Part shown: positions 43,100-51,143 of the stretch, one piece after another
Position numbering within the stretch: position 1 is the first letter of the stretch
How the letters are laid out: every line of letters begins with the position of its first letter
Source of the DNA: Seohaeicola_A nanhaiensis
GTDB lineage: Bacteria; Pseudomonadota; Alphaproteobacteria; Rhodobacterales; Rhodobacteraceae
Length of the DNA: 64,000 nt
Assembly: GCF_042654245.1 (NCBI RefSeq)
Contig: NZ_JBHSGI010000028.1
Coordinates: 1 to 64,000, forward strand
Reading direction: 5' to 3'
Position numbers and translations under genes: made by a program
The notes under the pieces: model-generated
What the model saw: the letters and a program-made list of their open reading frames with translations, nothing else
What the model was told of the DNA's origin: nothing
Databases searched by the model: none

Positions 43100-43384
43100 A
43101 TGCGGGTTTTGATTCTGAAGCAAAAAATGATGGTTGCAGTGGCGCTGTCGCTCACGGCCGGGTGCGCAGTCCAGCCGACTGGACCGGGCGACGTGGCAAA
43201 ACAGGGGGGCAACGTTCCCGAAGCCGTGATTGCAATGGCTGCCCCGGATCAGGATGTTGCAACTGCGCGCTTGGTACCGGAAGACGGGTGCTACTGGTAC
43301 AAACACAGCGGCCCCGTAGAAACAACCTTGCTGCCGCTGCGCACGGCGAACGGCAATCGTATCTGCACCCCTCGCGAAACTTAA
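43100..43384 (+). CDS. Small lipoprotein
   Basis: The leader (MMVAVALSLTAGCAVQ) contains a lipobox; the 94-residue chain has a CYWYKHSGPVETTLLPLRTANG segment with aromatic and His residues. An AAAGGA site precedes the ATG. It is divergent from zntA with a 180-base gap. No family is recognised. Confidence 0.6.
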   Translation: MRVLILKQKMMVAVALSLTAGCAVQPTGPGDVAKQGGNVPEAVIAMAAPDQDVATARLVPEDGCYWYKHSGPVETTLLPLRTANGNRICTPRET

Positions 43385-43409
43385 TTGCGTTTGCCGTCCG
43401 CTGCTTGGC

Positions 43410-44075
43410 TTAGCTGCGGGCAGTCACGCTGTCCTCCGCCGAGTAAAGATAGGCCGTAGAGCCGGTCTCGACGTTCGGGTAAAGATCATTGATATGAGCC
43501 ATGACCATCCGTACGCAGCCCGAACTTGCGCGGCCACCGATACTCCGTGGGCTCGGAGTGCCATGGATGCGCAAAAGGGTATCGCGATCCCCGACGTAGA
43601 GATACAGCGCCCTCGATCCAAGCGCGTTTTCCGGTCCCGGTTCCATGCCATCGGCAATGTCAGCATAAAGTTCGGGGTCGCGATTGATCATGCTCTGTGT
43701 CGGTTGCCAGTGCGGCCACCTGACCTTGCGCTTGATGGTATAGACACCCGGCTCGTAGAGGTTCCCCCGCGCGATGGCCACGCCGTAGCGCATCGCGGTT
43801 CCACCCTCTTCAATGTGGTAAAGATATCGTGCGACCGCGTCGACATGGATATCTCCCGGCACGAGACCGGCCTTCGCAAGGACTCGTTGCGGCAGGAACC
43901 GCGGGTGCAAATCCCAGGGATTGGAGGTTTCGGGGACATAATTTGGAGGCGTCACCTGTGCGTCCCATTCAGCCTTCTGCGCCTCGGTGGGCCAGCTATC
44001 GGCAAACGTCACGCCGGGAACGGTCGCAGAAAATAGCGCCGTTGTTGTTTGAATGAAGTGTCGTCTTGTCAGCAT
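43410..44075 (-). CDS. L,D-transpeptidase (YkuD), copy 2
   Basis: A Tat-like leader (MLTRRHFIQTTTALF) is followed by about 200 residues with the YkuD core: RIHGTPSPRSIG and ASSGCVRM supply the catalytic His and Cys. The ATG at 44075 was chosen; the longer frame has no leader. It is the gene closest to the ZntR-type promoter at 44137-44167, so it is probably induced by divalent metal. Confidence 0.9.
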   Translation of the reverse strand: MLTRRHFIQTTTALFSATVPGVTFADSWPTEAQKAEWDAQVTPPNYVPETSNPWDLHPRFLPQRVLAKAGLVPGDIHVDAVARYLYHIEEGGTAMRYGVAIARGNLYEPGVYTIKRKVRWPHWQPTQSMINRDPELYADIADGMEPGPENALGSRALYLYVGDRDTLLRIHGTPSPRSIGGRASSGCVRMVMAHINDLYPNVETGSTAYLYSAEDSVTARS

Positions 44076-44136
44076 GTCGTACCCTTTCGGTTCCCACCGG
44101 CGATTGATGGCAAGAACGGTATGTGTTCTCCTTGAA

Positions 44137-44167
44137 CAGATAGGACTTCTAGTGGCTAGAGGATCAA
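44137..44167 (-). promoter_or_regulatory. ZntR/CadR-type promoter of an L,D-transpeptidase
   Basis: On the minus strand TTGATC (44167-44162), a 19-bp spacer with the dyad CTCTAGCCACTAGAAG, and TATCTG (44142-44137). The predicted start is about 55 bases before the ATG at 44075. Confidence 0.83.
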
Positions 44168-44551
44168 GGGCAAATTTTCGTGAGTAAACATGCGATCCTT
44201 GCAGTTTCCAGTTTGCTTGGGAGGAGAAAACTGCTCGCACGATACCTGGTCCGAAGTTGCGCAGCGACAATTCGTTAAGTCGCAGATTGTCTGGAAATTT
44301 AGGCACAGCGGCTTCGATATCGCGACCATGAGATCGGGAACGTCACGGCACAGGGAACTTACGCCACTCGCAAATGCTACGATGCCATCTCTGGCTCCGG
44401 CTCTCATTCCGTTATTTCGCCCGTTAGAACGCAAAGCTTGGATGGAGATCATAGCTGTAGCGGCGGCTCGTAATTAGGCCATACGGGCATCGCAGTATCT
44501 GGGCTGCGCGCTCTGGCGACAATGGAGCGGATATCCCCGCCGAAGCCGCGC

Positions 44552-44579
44552 CGAGACGAGACGAGACGAGACGAGACGA
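44552..44579. repeat. Short tandem repeat (CGAGA)n
   Basis: About five and a half copies of CGAGA in a row. It lies in degraded sequence beside a transposase remnant and shows no spacer architecture, so it is not a CRISPR array. Confidence 0.85.
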
Positions 44580-44586
44580 AGATGCA

Positions 44587-44719
44587 ATGTGTGAAACTGC
44601 TTGGCCAGCCGCTCATCGCGTCGGACTTTGGCCGCCATGGTGCGAAGCTTCAGTTCCGCTTAGCAGTCGTCAACAGCTACACCGCCCTTGGCATCCCCGT
44701 CACAGAAGCTTTGGAATAA
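44587..44719 (+). pseudogene. C-terminal transposase remnant
   Basis: The short frame reads CVKLLGQPLIASDF, then HGAKLQFRLAVVNSYTALG and IPVTEAL, resembling the tail of alphaproteobacterial IS transposases with RDFDRQ-VAE-type ends. I cannot name the IS family. The upstream part is missing and terminal repeats were not found. Confidence 0.4.
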
Positions 44720-44841
44720 GTCCGTCCGGAGAATGGTTAACACCGCCTATCAGCCTATTTGTAGAACATTGCCTCGAGGACCCCTCGATTGGTAGGTTAA
44801 AGTCTAAGGTCAACCCGCTTACTTCAACGGCAACCACCCGA

Positions 44842-45294
44842 CTATGACCGCTGGGAAAACGCCGCGAACAGCGCAAGCGTCCGTTCGCTGACATGGTGCT
44901 CGATGCCTTCGGCATCGCGTTCAGCCGTCTCGGGGTCGAGCCCGAGGCTCAGGAGAAACCGCAAGACGATCTCGTGGCGATGTCTGCATTCCTTGGCGAG
45001 CGCCCGGCCTTCCTCGGTCAGGAAGACCGAGCGGTATTTCGCGCGAGTGATCAGGCCGTCCCGCGCCAGACGGCCAAGCGTCTTGGCGACTGTTGGCGCG
45101 GTCACGCCCATGCGTGTCGCAATATCGACCGGCCGGGCCTCGCCGTTCTCGTGGATGAGTTCGGCGATCAGTTCGACATAATCTTCCGCCACTTCGCTGC
45201 GCCGCGCTTCGCGCACACCGATGAAGGCCTCGGCGCGGGATTCGACCGCACGTGCCTCTGCCTCGGTTGAATCAAGGTTCTCATCATCCGTCAT
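44842..45294 (-). CDS. mntR: MntR-type manganese-responsive repressor
   Basis: From MTDDENLD (150 residues) there is a DtxR-type winged helix (DIATRMGVTAPTVAKTLGRL) and a metal-binding dimerisation domain with ECRHRHEIVLRFL and EGIEHHVSERTL, matching MntR. It should repress with Mn bound. It is divergent from the multicopper oxidase gene; a palindrome at 45347-45360 lies between them. Confidence 0.9.
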   Translation of the reverse strand: MTDDENLDSTEAEARAVESRAEAFIGVREARRSEVAEDYVELIAELIHENGEARPVDIATRMGVTAPTVAKTLGRLARDGLITRAKYRSVFLTEEGRALAKECRHRHEIVLRFLLSLGLDPETAERDAEGIEHHVSERTLALFAAFSQRS

Positions 45295-45346
45295 GTCGTC
45301 ACCCTCGCACGATCGGGATTGACTCGTAAAGCCTAAGCGATGATTA

Positions 45347-45360
45347 TTAGCCGAAGCTAA
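45347..45360. promoter_or_regulatory. Candidate MntR operator
   Basis: TTAGC-CGAA-GCTAA is a perfect inverted repeat. It overlaps the -10 region of a plus-strand promoter TTGACT (45319-45324), 17-bp spacer, GATTAT (45342-45347), which would drive the multicopper oxidase and ZIP genes. A repressor there would block transcription. Confidence 0.55.
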
Positions 45361-45410
45361 CTTTTTGCGCCGGGACTTTGGCCTGCGTGTCATCTGAGGG
45401 GACATCGTCC

Positions 45411-46619
45411 ATGCCTGTCGATACCAGCAAACGAGGGCGCGATGTGTCGTCCGCCGTGGAGACATCTCGGCCCACAGCGCCACCTGCGATGGTCACGGAG
45501 CCAGTATCGGCGTCGCGACGCGCGTTGTTGGTCGGCGGTCTGGTGGCTGCCGGCGGAGCGGCCGTGGCCGCGAGCCGCGCGCAATCCCAGGCAACGCCCG
45601 ACCCGATGGCGGGGCATGCTATGCCCGGCGAGGCGGTCGATCCGTATTCGGCCCATGACAGTGGCATGGCGCATGGCAACATGACGATGGTCGGCCAGGT
45701 CGACCACGCCCGGAACGGGTTCGACCCGACGGCCATGCTGACCGACTGGGAGACCGGTCGCACCGAAGTCCTGCCGGATGGGCGCACGTTGCGAACGTTC
45801 GAGGTGGACGCCATCGACGTGGAGATCGAGATCGCTCCCGGCGTTTTCTTTCCCGCCTGGACGTTCAACGGCCGCGTGCCAGGCCCCGCCCTGCGAGCGA
45901 AGGAGGGCGAACGACTGAGGATCGTCTTTCGCAACCTCGGGTCACACCCGCATTCCATGCATTTTCACGGCATTCACTCGGCGCGGATGGACGGCGTTCA
46001 AGGCGCCGGGCTGATCGATCCGGGCGAGGAGTTCGTTTACGAATTCGATGCCAAGCCCTTCGGCTGCCACCTCTACCATTGCCATGCCCTGCCACTGAAA
46101 CGGCACATGCACAAGGGCATGTACGGCCTTTTCGTGGTCGATCCGGATCCGGCGCGCCACCCCGAATTTGCGGCCGTTGCGGCGTCGCGTGTGCTGGGCA
46201 GCCCGGAAAACGCCGAATGGCAGGAACTGGCGATGGTGATGAACGGCTTTGACACCAATTTCGATGGTGAGAACGAGGTCTATGCCGTAAACACGGTCGG
46301 CCAAGCTTACATGAACGCGCCGATCTGGATCGACAAGTCGCGCCCGGTACGTATCTACCTCATGAATGCGACCGAGTTCGATCCGATCAACTCGTTCCAC
46401 CTGCATGGGAATTTCTTCGACTATTACGACACCGGCACCCAGCTCACGCCGACCCTGCGCACGGTCGATGTGATCATGCAGTGTCAGGCGCAGCGCGGCA
46501 TCCTCGAGTTCAGCTTCGCCGATCACGAGGACGGGATGTATATGTTCCATGCGCACCAGGCCGAGTTCACCGAACTTGGCTGGATGGGCTTTTTCGACGT
46601 GCGGGAGGCCGGAGCATGA
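45411..46619 (+). CDS. Multicopper oxidase next to mntR
   Basis: From MPVDTSKRG (402 residues; GAGGGG upstream) the leader SASRRALLVGGL suggests Tat export. Copper blocks are MHFHGIHS, LYHCHALPL, FHLHGNFF and MFHAHQAEF, a two-domain-like set. Met/His-rich stretches (MAGHAMPGE, AHDSGMAHGNM) lie near the N-terminus. The substrate may be Mn(II), Fe(II) or Cu(I); the mntR setting favours a manganese link but does not prove it. The ZIP gene overlaps its stop. Confidence 0.85.
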   Translation: MPVDTSKRGRDVSSAVETSRPTAPPAMVTEPVSASRRALLVGGLVAAGGAAVAASRAQSQATPDPMAGHAMPGEAVDPYSAHDSGMAHGNMTMVGQVDHARNGFDPTAMLTDWETGRTEVLPDGRTLRTFEVDAIDVEIEIAPGVFFPAWTFNGRVPGPALRAKEGERLRIVFRNLGSHPHSMHFHGIHSARMDGVQGAGLIDPGEEFVYEFDAKPFGCHLYHCHALPLKRHMHKGMYGLFVVDPDPARHPEFAAVAASRVLGSPENAEWQELAMVMNGFDTNFDGENEVYAVNTVGQAYMNAPIWIDKSRPVRIYLMNATEFDPINSFHLHGNFFDYYDTGTQLTPTLRTVDVIMQCQAQRGILEFSFADHEDGMYMFHAHQAEFTELGWMGFFDVREAGA

Positions 46620-47798
46620 CCGATCATATCCAACGCAGCCGCCCGCCAATGACCCGTCTGCTTCTCGCCCTCGTGCCGCTGGCCGTCATGCTGGGCGCCT
46701 TTGTCTGGATCGCCTCGCTCGATCCCTTGCGCGGCTTCAACAACGGCGCCCCCCCGGTCGAAGCGCTGACCGTCGAACGGACGATCCTCGATGGGTCGGG
46801 GATATCGCTCAGGGCGCGCGCCGGCGGATCGGAGCCGATGGTGGTCGCGCAGGTCGCAGTCGACGATGCCTACTGGACCTTCACGCAGGAACCGGCGGGG
46901 CCGATTGCCCGAGGCGACGCGGTCTGGCTGCGTATTCCCTATCCGTGGGTTATTGGCGAGGCCCACCATGTCAACCTGCTGACCAACACGGGCGCGACCT
47001 TCGGGCATGAGATAGTGGTGGCGGTTCCGACTCCAAAGGCGTCCGCGTCGCAGTTGCGTCTTCAGGCAGTGATCGGGGCGATCGTCGGCCTTTTGCCGGT
47101 GGCGCTTGGCCTGATGTTCTACCCGGCGATGAAGGGCGTCGGGCGAAGCGGGATGAACTTTCTGCTTGCGCTGACGGTCGGGTTGCTGGCCTTCTTGCTG
47201 ATCGACACGATCTCCGAGGCGCTGGAGTTGTCCAACCGGGCAGCCGCGATATTCCAGGGTTTCCGCCATGGTCTGGTTGGCAGCGCTGGCAAGTTTTTTG
47301 TTGCTGATGGCGATCGGGCGCTGGCGCGGCAATCCGGAAGGTATTGCGCTGGCGTTCTACATCGCGCTTGGCATCGGGCTGCACAACTTCGGCGAAGGGC
47401 TGGCAATCGGCGGCGCATTCGCTGCCGGGTCGGCCGGGCTTGGCACTTTCCTCGTCCTAGGCTTTGCCTTGCACAATGTCACCGAGGGCATCGGCATCGC
47501 CGCCCCGATGCTTCGTGCCCGGCCAACGCTTTGGACGTTTGCCGCCCTTACCCTGCTCGCCGGTGGCCCGGCCATCCTCGGAATGTGGGCGGGCAGCCTT
47601 GCCTATGCGCCGCAATGGTCGGCACTGGCACTCGCCGTCGGAGCGGGTGCGATCCTGCAAGTCATGGTCGAGGTCAGCGCCTACCTCGTACGTCAAAACG
47701 CCGACAGGCAGGCGGCGCTGATGGCACCAGCCGTACTGGTCGGGTTTCTGGGCGGCATCGCCTTCATGTACGCGACGGCGGCATTGATCAAGATCTGA
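46616..47798 (+). pseudogene. ZIP-family metal transporter, frameshifted
   Basis: The 5' part (MTDHIQRSRPPM to GFRHGLVG) has an N-terminal periplasmic insert and three membrane segments; the 3' part (MVWLAALASFLLL at 47268 on) continues in the next frame with HNFGEGLAIGG and HNVTEGIGIAAP, the ZIP metal motifs. The switch lies around 47255-47275. Each part is well conserved, so the damage may be recent. It overlaps the multicopper oxidase (ATGA). Confidence 0.8.
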
Positions 47799-48134
47799 GC
47801 GATGATCGGCTGTTTCGGCCTTATGGGGCGGTCGCCCAGCTCTATAAACTGACCCCGTCTGTCCACGGGGAGATCGCAATTTCCGTGCCCCAGTTTGTGC
47901 GCCCAAGAGACTTATTCTTTCGTGATTTCGAAATGAAGAATTTGAGGCTAGAGGGACTAGAGGATCCACCTAGATATCACAGATAGGTGAAAACACTGCA
48001 AATCCATCTGACCACTATTGCTGAGCCGCCGTCGAAATCGACTGTCTGATATTTTTGTTCTGTCACGATTCTGGGCCTCCGTTGAACTATCAACAGATGC
48101 TACACACCAAAACGAGTGCTTCTTTAGAGGTGTT
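47799..48134. other. Short gene-free stretch after the ZIP pseudogene
   Basis: I see no convincing gene in these 336 bases. The only notable structure is a degenerate CTAGAGG-type dyad at 47942-47972. Confidence 0.5.
47942..47972 (+). promoter_or_regulatory. Degenerate ZntR/CadR-like dyad
   Basis: TTGAGG, a 19-bp spacer containing CTAGAGGGACTAGAGG, then CACCTA. The dyad resembles the ZntR-type operators elsewhere, but the -10 is poor and no gene follows. It may be a relic whose gene was lost. Confidence 0.35.
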
Positions 48135-48413
48135 TCATGGCATCGCCCGCCACATGCGGAAACATTCCTTTCCGGTCACCTCGCAGATTAGACCTTGTGC
48201 TTCCATCCAAGCAAGGTTGCGCTGGACGGCGCCCCGGCTGGCACCGGTCAGGGTCTCGGCCATTGGAGCGGAGACGACGGGCCATTCGGTCAGCACCGCG
48301 CGCAATGCTGGTGGTGTCTTGCCAGAAAGCGGGGCCATCATGGTTTCCGCCTGCGCTGACCATGCCTGGATATCGTCGAGGTGCCGCATCGCGGTCAGGC
48401 ATGCTATTTCCAT
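48135..48413 (-). pseudogene. DUF1612/HTH plasmid protein, C-terminal remnant
   Basis: About 92 residues (MRHLDDIQAWSAQAETMM and ASRGAVQRNLAWMEAQGLI) match the C-terminal helix-turn-helix part of the intact protein at 51144-52211. The N-terminal two thirds are missing. Its break coincides with the start of the deleted tniA copy. Confidence 0.8.
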
Positions 48414-48415
48414 AT

Positions 48416-48711
48416 CGGCGTTGCGACGTCAATCGCCAGCGTGACCCAAGGCCGCCCAATTGGTGCCAGTTCTTTTGAGATATACCTGAACAAGCGGACG
48501 CAAAACGGCCGCCCCGCGCGCTTCCTCATCACCATCGGCAACAGAGTCGTCGCCATCATTCTCCATCGATATCTGCCGCACAAGTCTGTGAACTCTGTCT
48601 CAGGATTAAGGGCAAGAATATCGGAGCAAAAAGCAAAATCTCATATTCAGGGGCAAAGGACAGCCGTTGATCTTGTTGGATTTCTCATCTCACAGTTAGT
48701 GCTACGCGACA
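48416..48711 (-). pseudogene. Deleted copy of tniA 5' region and transposon terminus
   Basis: 48416-48463 matches tniA codons around GRPWVTLAID (window 2193-2240), then sequence jumps to the tniA 5' end (48464-48590 resembling 2711-2835), an internal deletion of about 470 bp. From about 48590 it follows the terminus at 2833-2962, with TTAAGGGC-like motifs and an end at 48711 (TGTCGCGTAGCAC). It is diverged and in the same orientation as the first terminus. The element body is otherwise gone. Confidence 0.85.
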
Positions 48712-48841
48712 CCAGATTTACGTGCGTCTCAGAGGCACCCAATACCGCGCTCAAAGCCTTTTCCACACGGCCAACACAAGATGAACAACTCATCTTTTGA
48801 GTGCCGTACGTGAATGATTTTTCGTTTTCGATATTGAGACC
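48712..48841 (-). pseudogene. CopA HMA-domain remnant cut by the transposon end
   Basis: The frame reads MSCSSCVGRVEKALSAV then ETHVNLV and runs into the transposon terminus at 48711. It matches the first metal-binding domain of CopA (MSCASCVGRVEKALAAV in the intact gene). A CueR-type promoter remains upstream at 48862-48892. The rest of the ATPase is missing. Confidence 0.82.
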
Positions 48842-48861
48842 TCTTGCTCCGGGCAACTTCA

Positions 48862-48892
48862 GAGATAGAGGGTCCAGCAGGCGGAAGGTCAA
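48862..48892 (-). promoter_or_regulatory. CueR-type promoter of the copA remnant
   Basis: On the minus strand TTGACC (48892-48887), a 19-bp spacer with ACCTTCC and a weaker second half, and TATCTC (48867-48862). It would transcribe into the truncated copA and the transposon relic. Confidence 0.72.
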
Positions 48893-48928
48893 GGACTTTA
48901 AGGTCCGATTTCACAATCGTCGTCCGTT

Positions 48929-49663
48929 TCACTCGGGGACGAGGGCTGCAATCTTTTCAAGAAAGGTGCCGCGCTCGATCACACCGGGGATTATTTCATC
49001 ACCCAATACGAACGTCGGCGTTCCAGTTATACCCAAAGCTTCTGCCAGACGCAGAGAGCCAGCAATGTGATCGTTCACTAGGTCTGATTGCATGTCTGTT
49101 TTCAAAACTTCGAGATCGAGCCCCACATCGCCTGCAACTTTCATAACGCTTGCTTCAACGGCTTGCCCGTTCAATGTCATCATTGCCTCGTGAAACTGCT
49201 GATATTTACCTTGGTTTCTCGCGGCAAGTGACGCGCGCGCCGCAATTTCGGAACCGGGCCCTAGGATCGGAAATTCACGATAAATAATGCGGACATCCTT
49301 GCTTGTCTCCAGCACGGCTTTGACTTCAGGTGCTGCGCGGCGGCAATATCCACAGTTATAGTCAAAAAATTCGACTAGCGTGACGCTACCATCCAGATTT
49401 CCGAAGATGGGAGCGTTCTGTTCGAAGTCGTCGCGCAATTCAGTTAAAGCTGTAGACTGCGCTTCAGCACGTGCTGCATTTTCACGTTCTTGTAGGATTG
49501 AGAGCGCTTCGATCAAAATTTCGGGTTTTTCCAAGATCGCTTCAAGCGCCAGACGCTTAATATCTGCCTCATTGAGTTCTTGTGCGGCCACAGTAGTGAA
49601 AGAAAATGCAGTGAAGACTGTTGCAAGAACAATTTTTGAAAGGTCGCGTCGCGCTGATAACAT
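48929..49663 (-). CDS. DsbA-family oxidoreductase
   Basis: A signal peptide (FTTVAAQEL) is followed by a helical N-terminal extension (ILIEALSILQEREN) and a thioredoxin fold with CGYC and cis-Pro loop TGTPTFVLGD. This architecture is that of ScsC/BdbD-like DsbA proteins. It is the last gene of a run with two L,D-transpeptidases, whose active-site Cys it could keep reduced or isomerise. Confidence 0.88.
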   Translation of the reverse strand: MLSARRDLSKIVLATVFTAFSFTTVAAQELNEADIKRLALEAILEKPEILIEALSILQERENAARAEAQSTALTELRDDFEQNAPIFGNLDGSVTLVEFFDYNCGYCRRAAPEVKAVLETSKDVRIIYREFPILGPGSEIAARASLAARNQGKYQQFHEAMMTLNGQAVEASVMKVAGDVGLDLEVLKTDMQSDLVNDHIAGSLRLAEALGITGTPTFVLGDEIIPGVIERGTFLEKIAALVPE

Positions 49664-49675
49664 CTTAAATACTTC

Positions 49676-50254
49676 CTAGAAAGTTGCGGGGTACAGGATC
49701 ACACGCGTGTCCAGCGGAACCATATCATACAACTGGACAATCTGATCGTTAACCAATCTGGCGCATCCGTTTGAAACGGCACTGCCAATAGTGCTTGGGT
49801 CATTTGTGCCATGCACACGTAAAAAGGTATCCCCGCGTCCCGGTTGAAAAAGGTAGAGGGCCCGCGCACCTAGAGGGTTGCTCAGACCGCCAGGCATTCC
49901 ATTCCGAAACGGTCCATACTTTTTCGGTTCACGACGCAACATGCCCGGGGTCGGTGTCCAGCTGGGCCACTCCTTCTTTGCCCCCACATAGAATTCGCCT
50001 GCCTCGTAAAGGCCCGGGCGACCGATCCCGACAGCGTAGCGAATTGCAGTGTTATCGGGTTGGGTCCAGAACAGGGCAAACTGGCTTGGAACAACATGGA
50101 TTTCGTATGGAGCGGAGCCCTCTGGAATGCTCACTACTTGAGGTAAATACTCCGGCGGTAAATCATACTTTGGCAGCACTACATGGGCTGAAACTGGCTG
50201 ACTGGCCAAAGTGCCAACAGCCCCGGCGGCAAGGAGGAATTTTCTTCGATTCAT
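49676..50254 (-). CDS. L,D-transpeptidase (YkuD), copy 3
   Basis: A signal peptide (MNRRKFLLAAGAVG) precedes the YkuD domain with RVHGTNDPSTIG and VSNGCARL for His and Cys. Length 192. It is 12 bases upstream of the DsbA-like gene and follows copy 4. YkuD proteins with this sequence usually make 3-3 cross-links. Confidence 0.9.
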   Translation of the reverse strand: MNRRKFLLAAGAVGTLASQPVSAHVVLPKYDLPPEYLPQVVSIPEGSAPYEIHVVPSQFALFWTQPDNTAIRYAVGIGRPGLYEAGEFYVGAKKEWPSWTPTPGMLRREPKKYGPFRNGMPGGLSNPLGARALYLFQPGRGDTFLRVHGTNDPSTIGSAVSNGCARLVNDQIVQLYDMVPLDTRVILYPATF

Positions 50255-50337
50255 GAAGCTGTGGCTTTCGAACGGTGAACGTTGAATGAACGCCGGTACA
50301 CGAAAAAAGACTTTAACAAGTCATGCTAGGTGCGCGA

Positions 50338-50928
50338 TCAGAACAATTTCACTTGTGTTCCTACCTCAGCCAAAGCGAACAGTTCTTTGATATGTTCGTT
50401 GTAAAGGCCGATGCATCCGTTCGACGATTGGCGGCCGATTTTCCGCGTGTCGCCCGTTCCGTGGACGCGGTAATATTGCCATGAAAGGTAGAGGGCGTGT
50501 GTACCCAAGGGGTTGTCTGGACCGGGTGGAAAATAGTCTGGCCAATCCGGATTGCGGATCTTCATCGAAGGCGTGGGGCGCCAGCTTGGTCCTTCCACTT
50601 TCTTGATAACGCTAGTGTATCCGCGTTTTGTCAGTTCTTCGGATTCCGGAACGCTCGACGGATACAGCTTATAAACACTTTCATCCTCTGACCAATATTG
50701 CACCGCTCGGGAATCAATGTCGCACAGGATTGCACCGTGGTTTAGATTATCGAAGTGATCCCGCCAGTTTGAGGTGCTGAAGGATGAAATATTGCGGCGC
50801 ACTGGTGGCGTAGCAAGTGGTGCTGTGGTTTGCGCTGTTGCAACGCCTGCTCCTAGGAACACGCCACTTGCGGCCGCACCGAGCAGCGCTCCGCGACGTG
50901 AGATAAATGAGTCTTTAATTAGCTTCAT
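50338..50928 (-). CDS. L,D-transpeptidase (YkuD), copy 4
   Basis: From MKLIKDSFISRRGALLG, with RR in the leader, the 196-residue protein carries RVHGTGDTRKIG and SSNGCIGL at the active site. It is the first gene behind a MerR-type 19-bp-spacer promoter at 50959-50989. It differs from copies 1-3 in its N-terminal 60 residues. Confidence 0.9.
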   Translation of the reverse strand: MKLIKDSFISRRGALLGAAASGVFLGAGVATAQTTAPLATPPVRRNISSFSTSNWRDHFDNLNHGAILCDIDSRAVQYWSEDESVYKLYPSSVPESEELTKRGYTSVIKKVEGPSWRPTPSMKIRNPDWPDYFPPGPDNPLGTHALYLSWQYYRVHGTGDTRKIGRQSSNGCIGLYNEHIKELFALAEVGTQVKLF

Positions 50929-50958
50929 GATCAATCCTTCGGTCGTGCCTCTTTCGCC

Positions 50959-50989
50959 TGGTTACAACCTTCACCCACTGGAGCTTCAA
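50959..50989 (-). promoter_or_regulatory. MerR-type promoter of L,D-transpeptidase copy 4
   Basis: On the minus strand TTGAAG (50989-50984), a 19-bp spacer starting CTCCAGTGG, and TAACCA (50964-50959). The predicted transcript starts about 24 bases before the ATG. The dyad is weaker than at 28648, so the regulator is less certain. Confidence 0.55.
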
Positions 50990-51143
50990 GCGATCAATTG
51001 TCACAAAAACGTGAGACGAATGGCTAACGAACGCTTTGGGCTGGAAAAGCCTTGTCGCATTCGAACGGAAAGTGGCTTAAACGATCATCTGGGGCGGCAC
51101 TAAAGCGTGCCAGGTCAAGCCGGTGTCAGCCTCGACAAATGAC

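Larger units (their letters stand above)
44168..44841. other. Gene-poor stretch with degraded DNA
   Basis: Apart from the repeat and transposase remnant listed separately, I see no convincing gene in this 674-base interval. Open frames here lack ribosome sites, family motifs or a plausible start. Confidence 0.5.

Noticed and set aside
2833..48711. A 46-kb composite transposon bounded by the two transposon ends
   Set aside because: Both termini have the same orientation and the second is a deleted remnant with different flanks, so they do not form opposite ends of one element.
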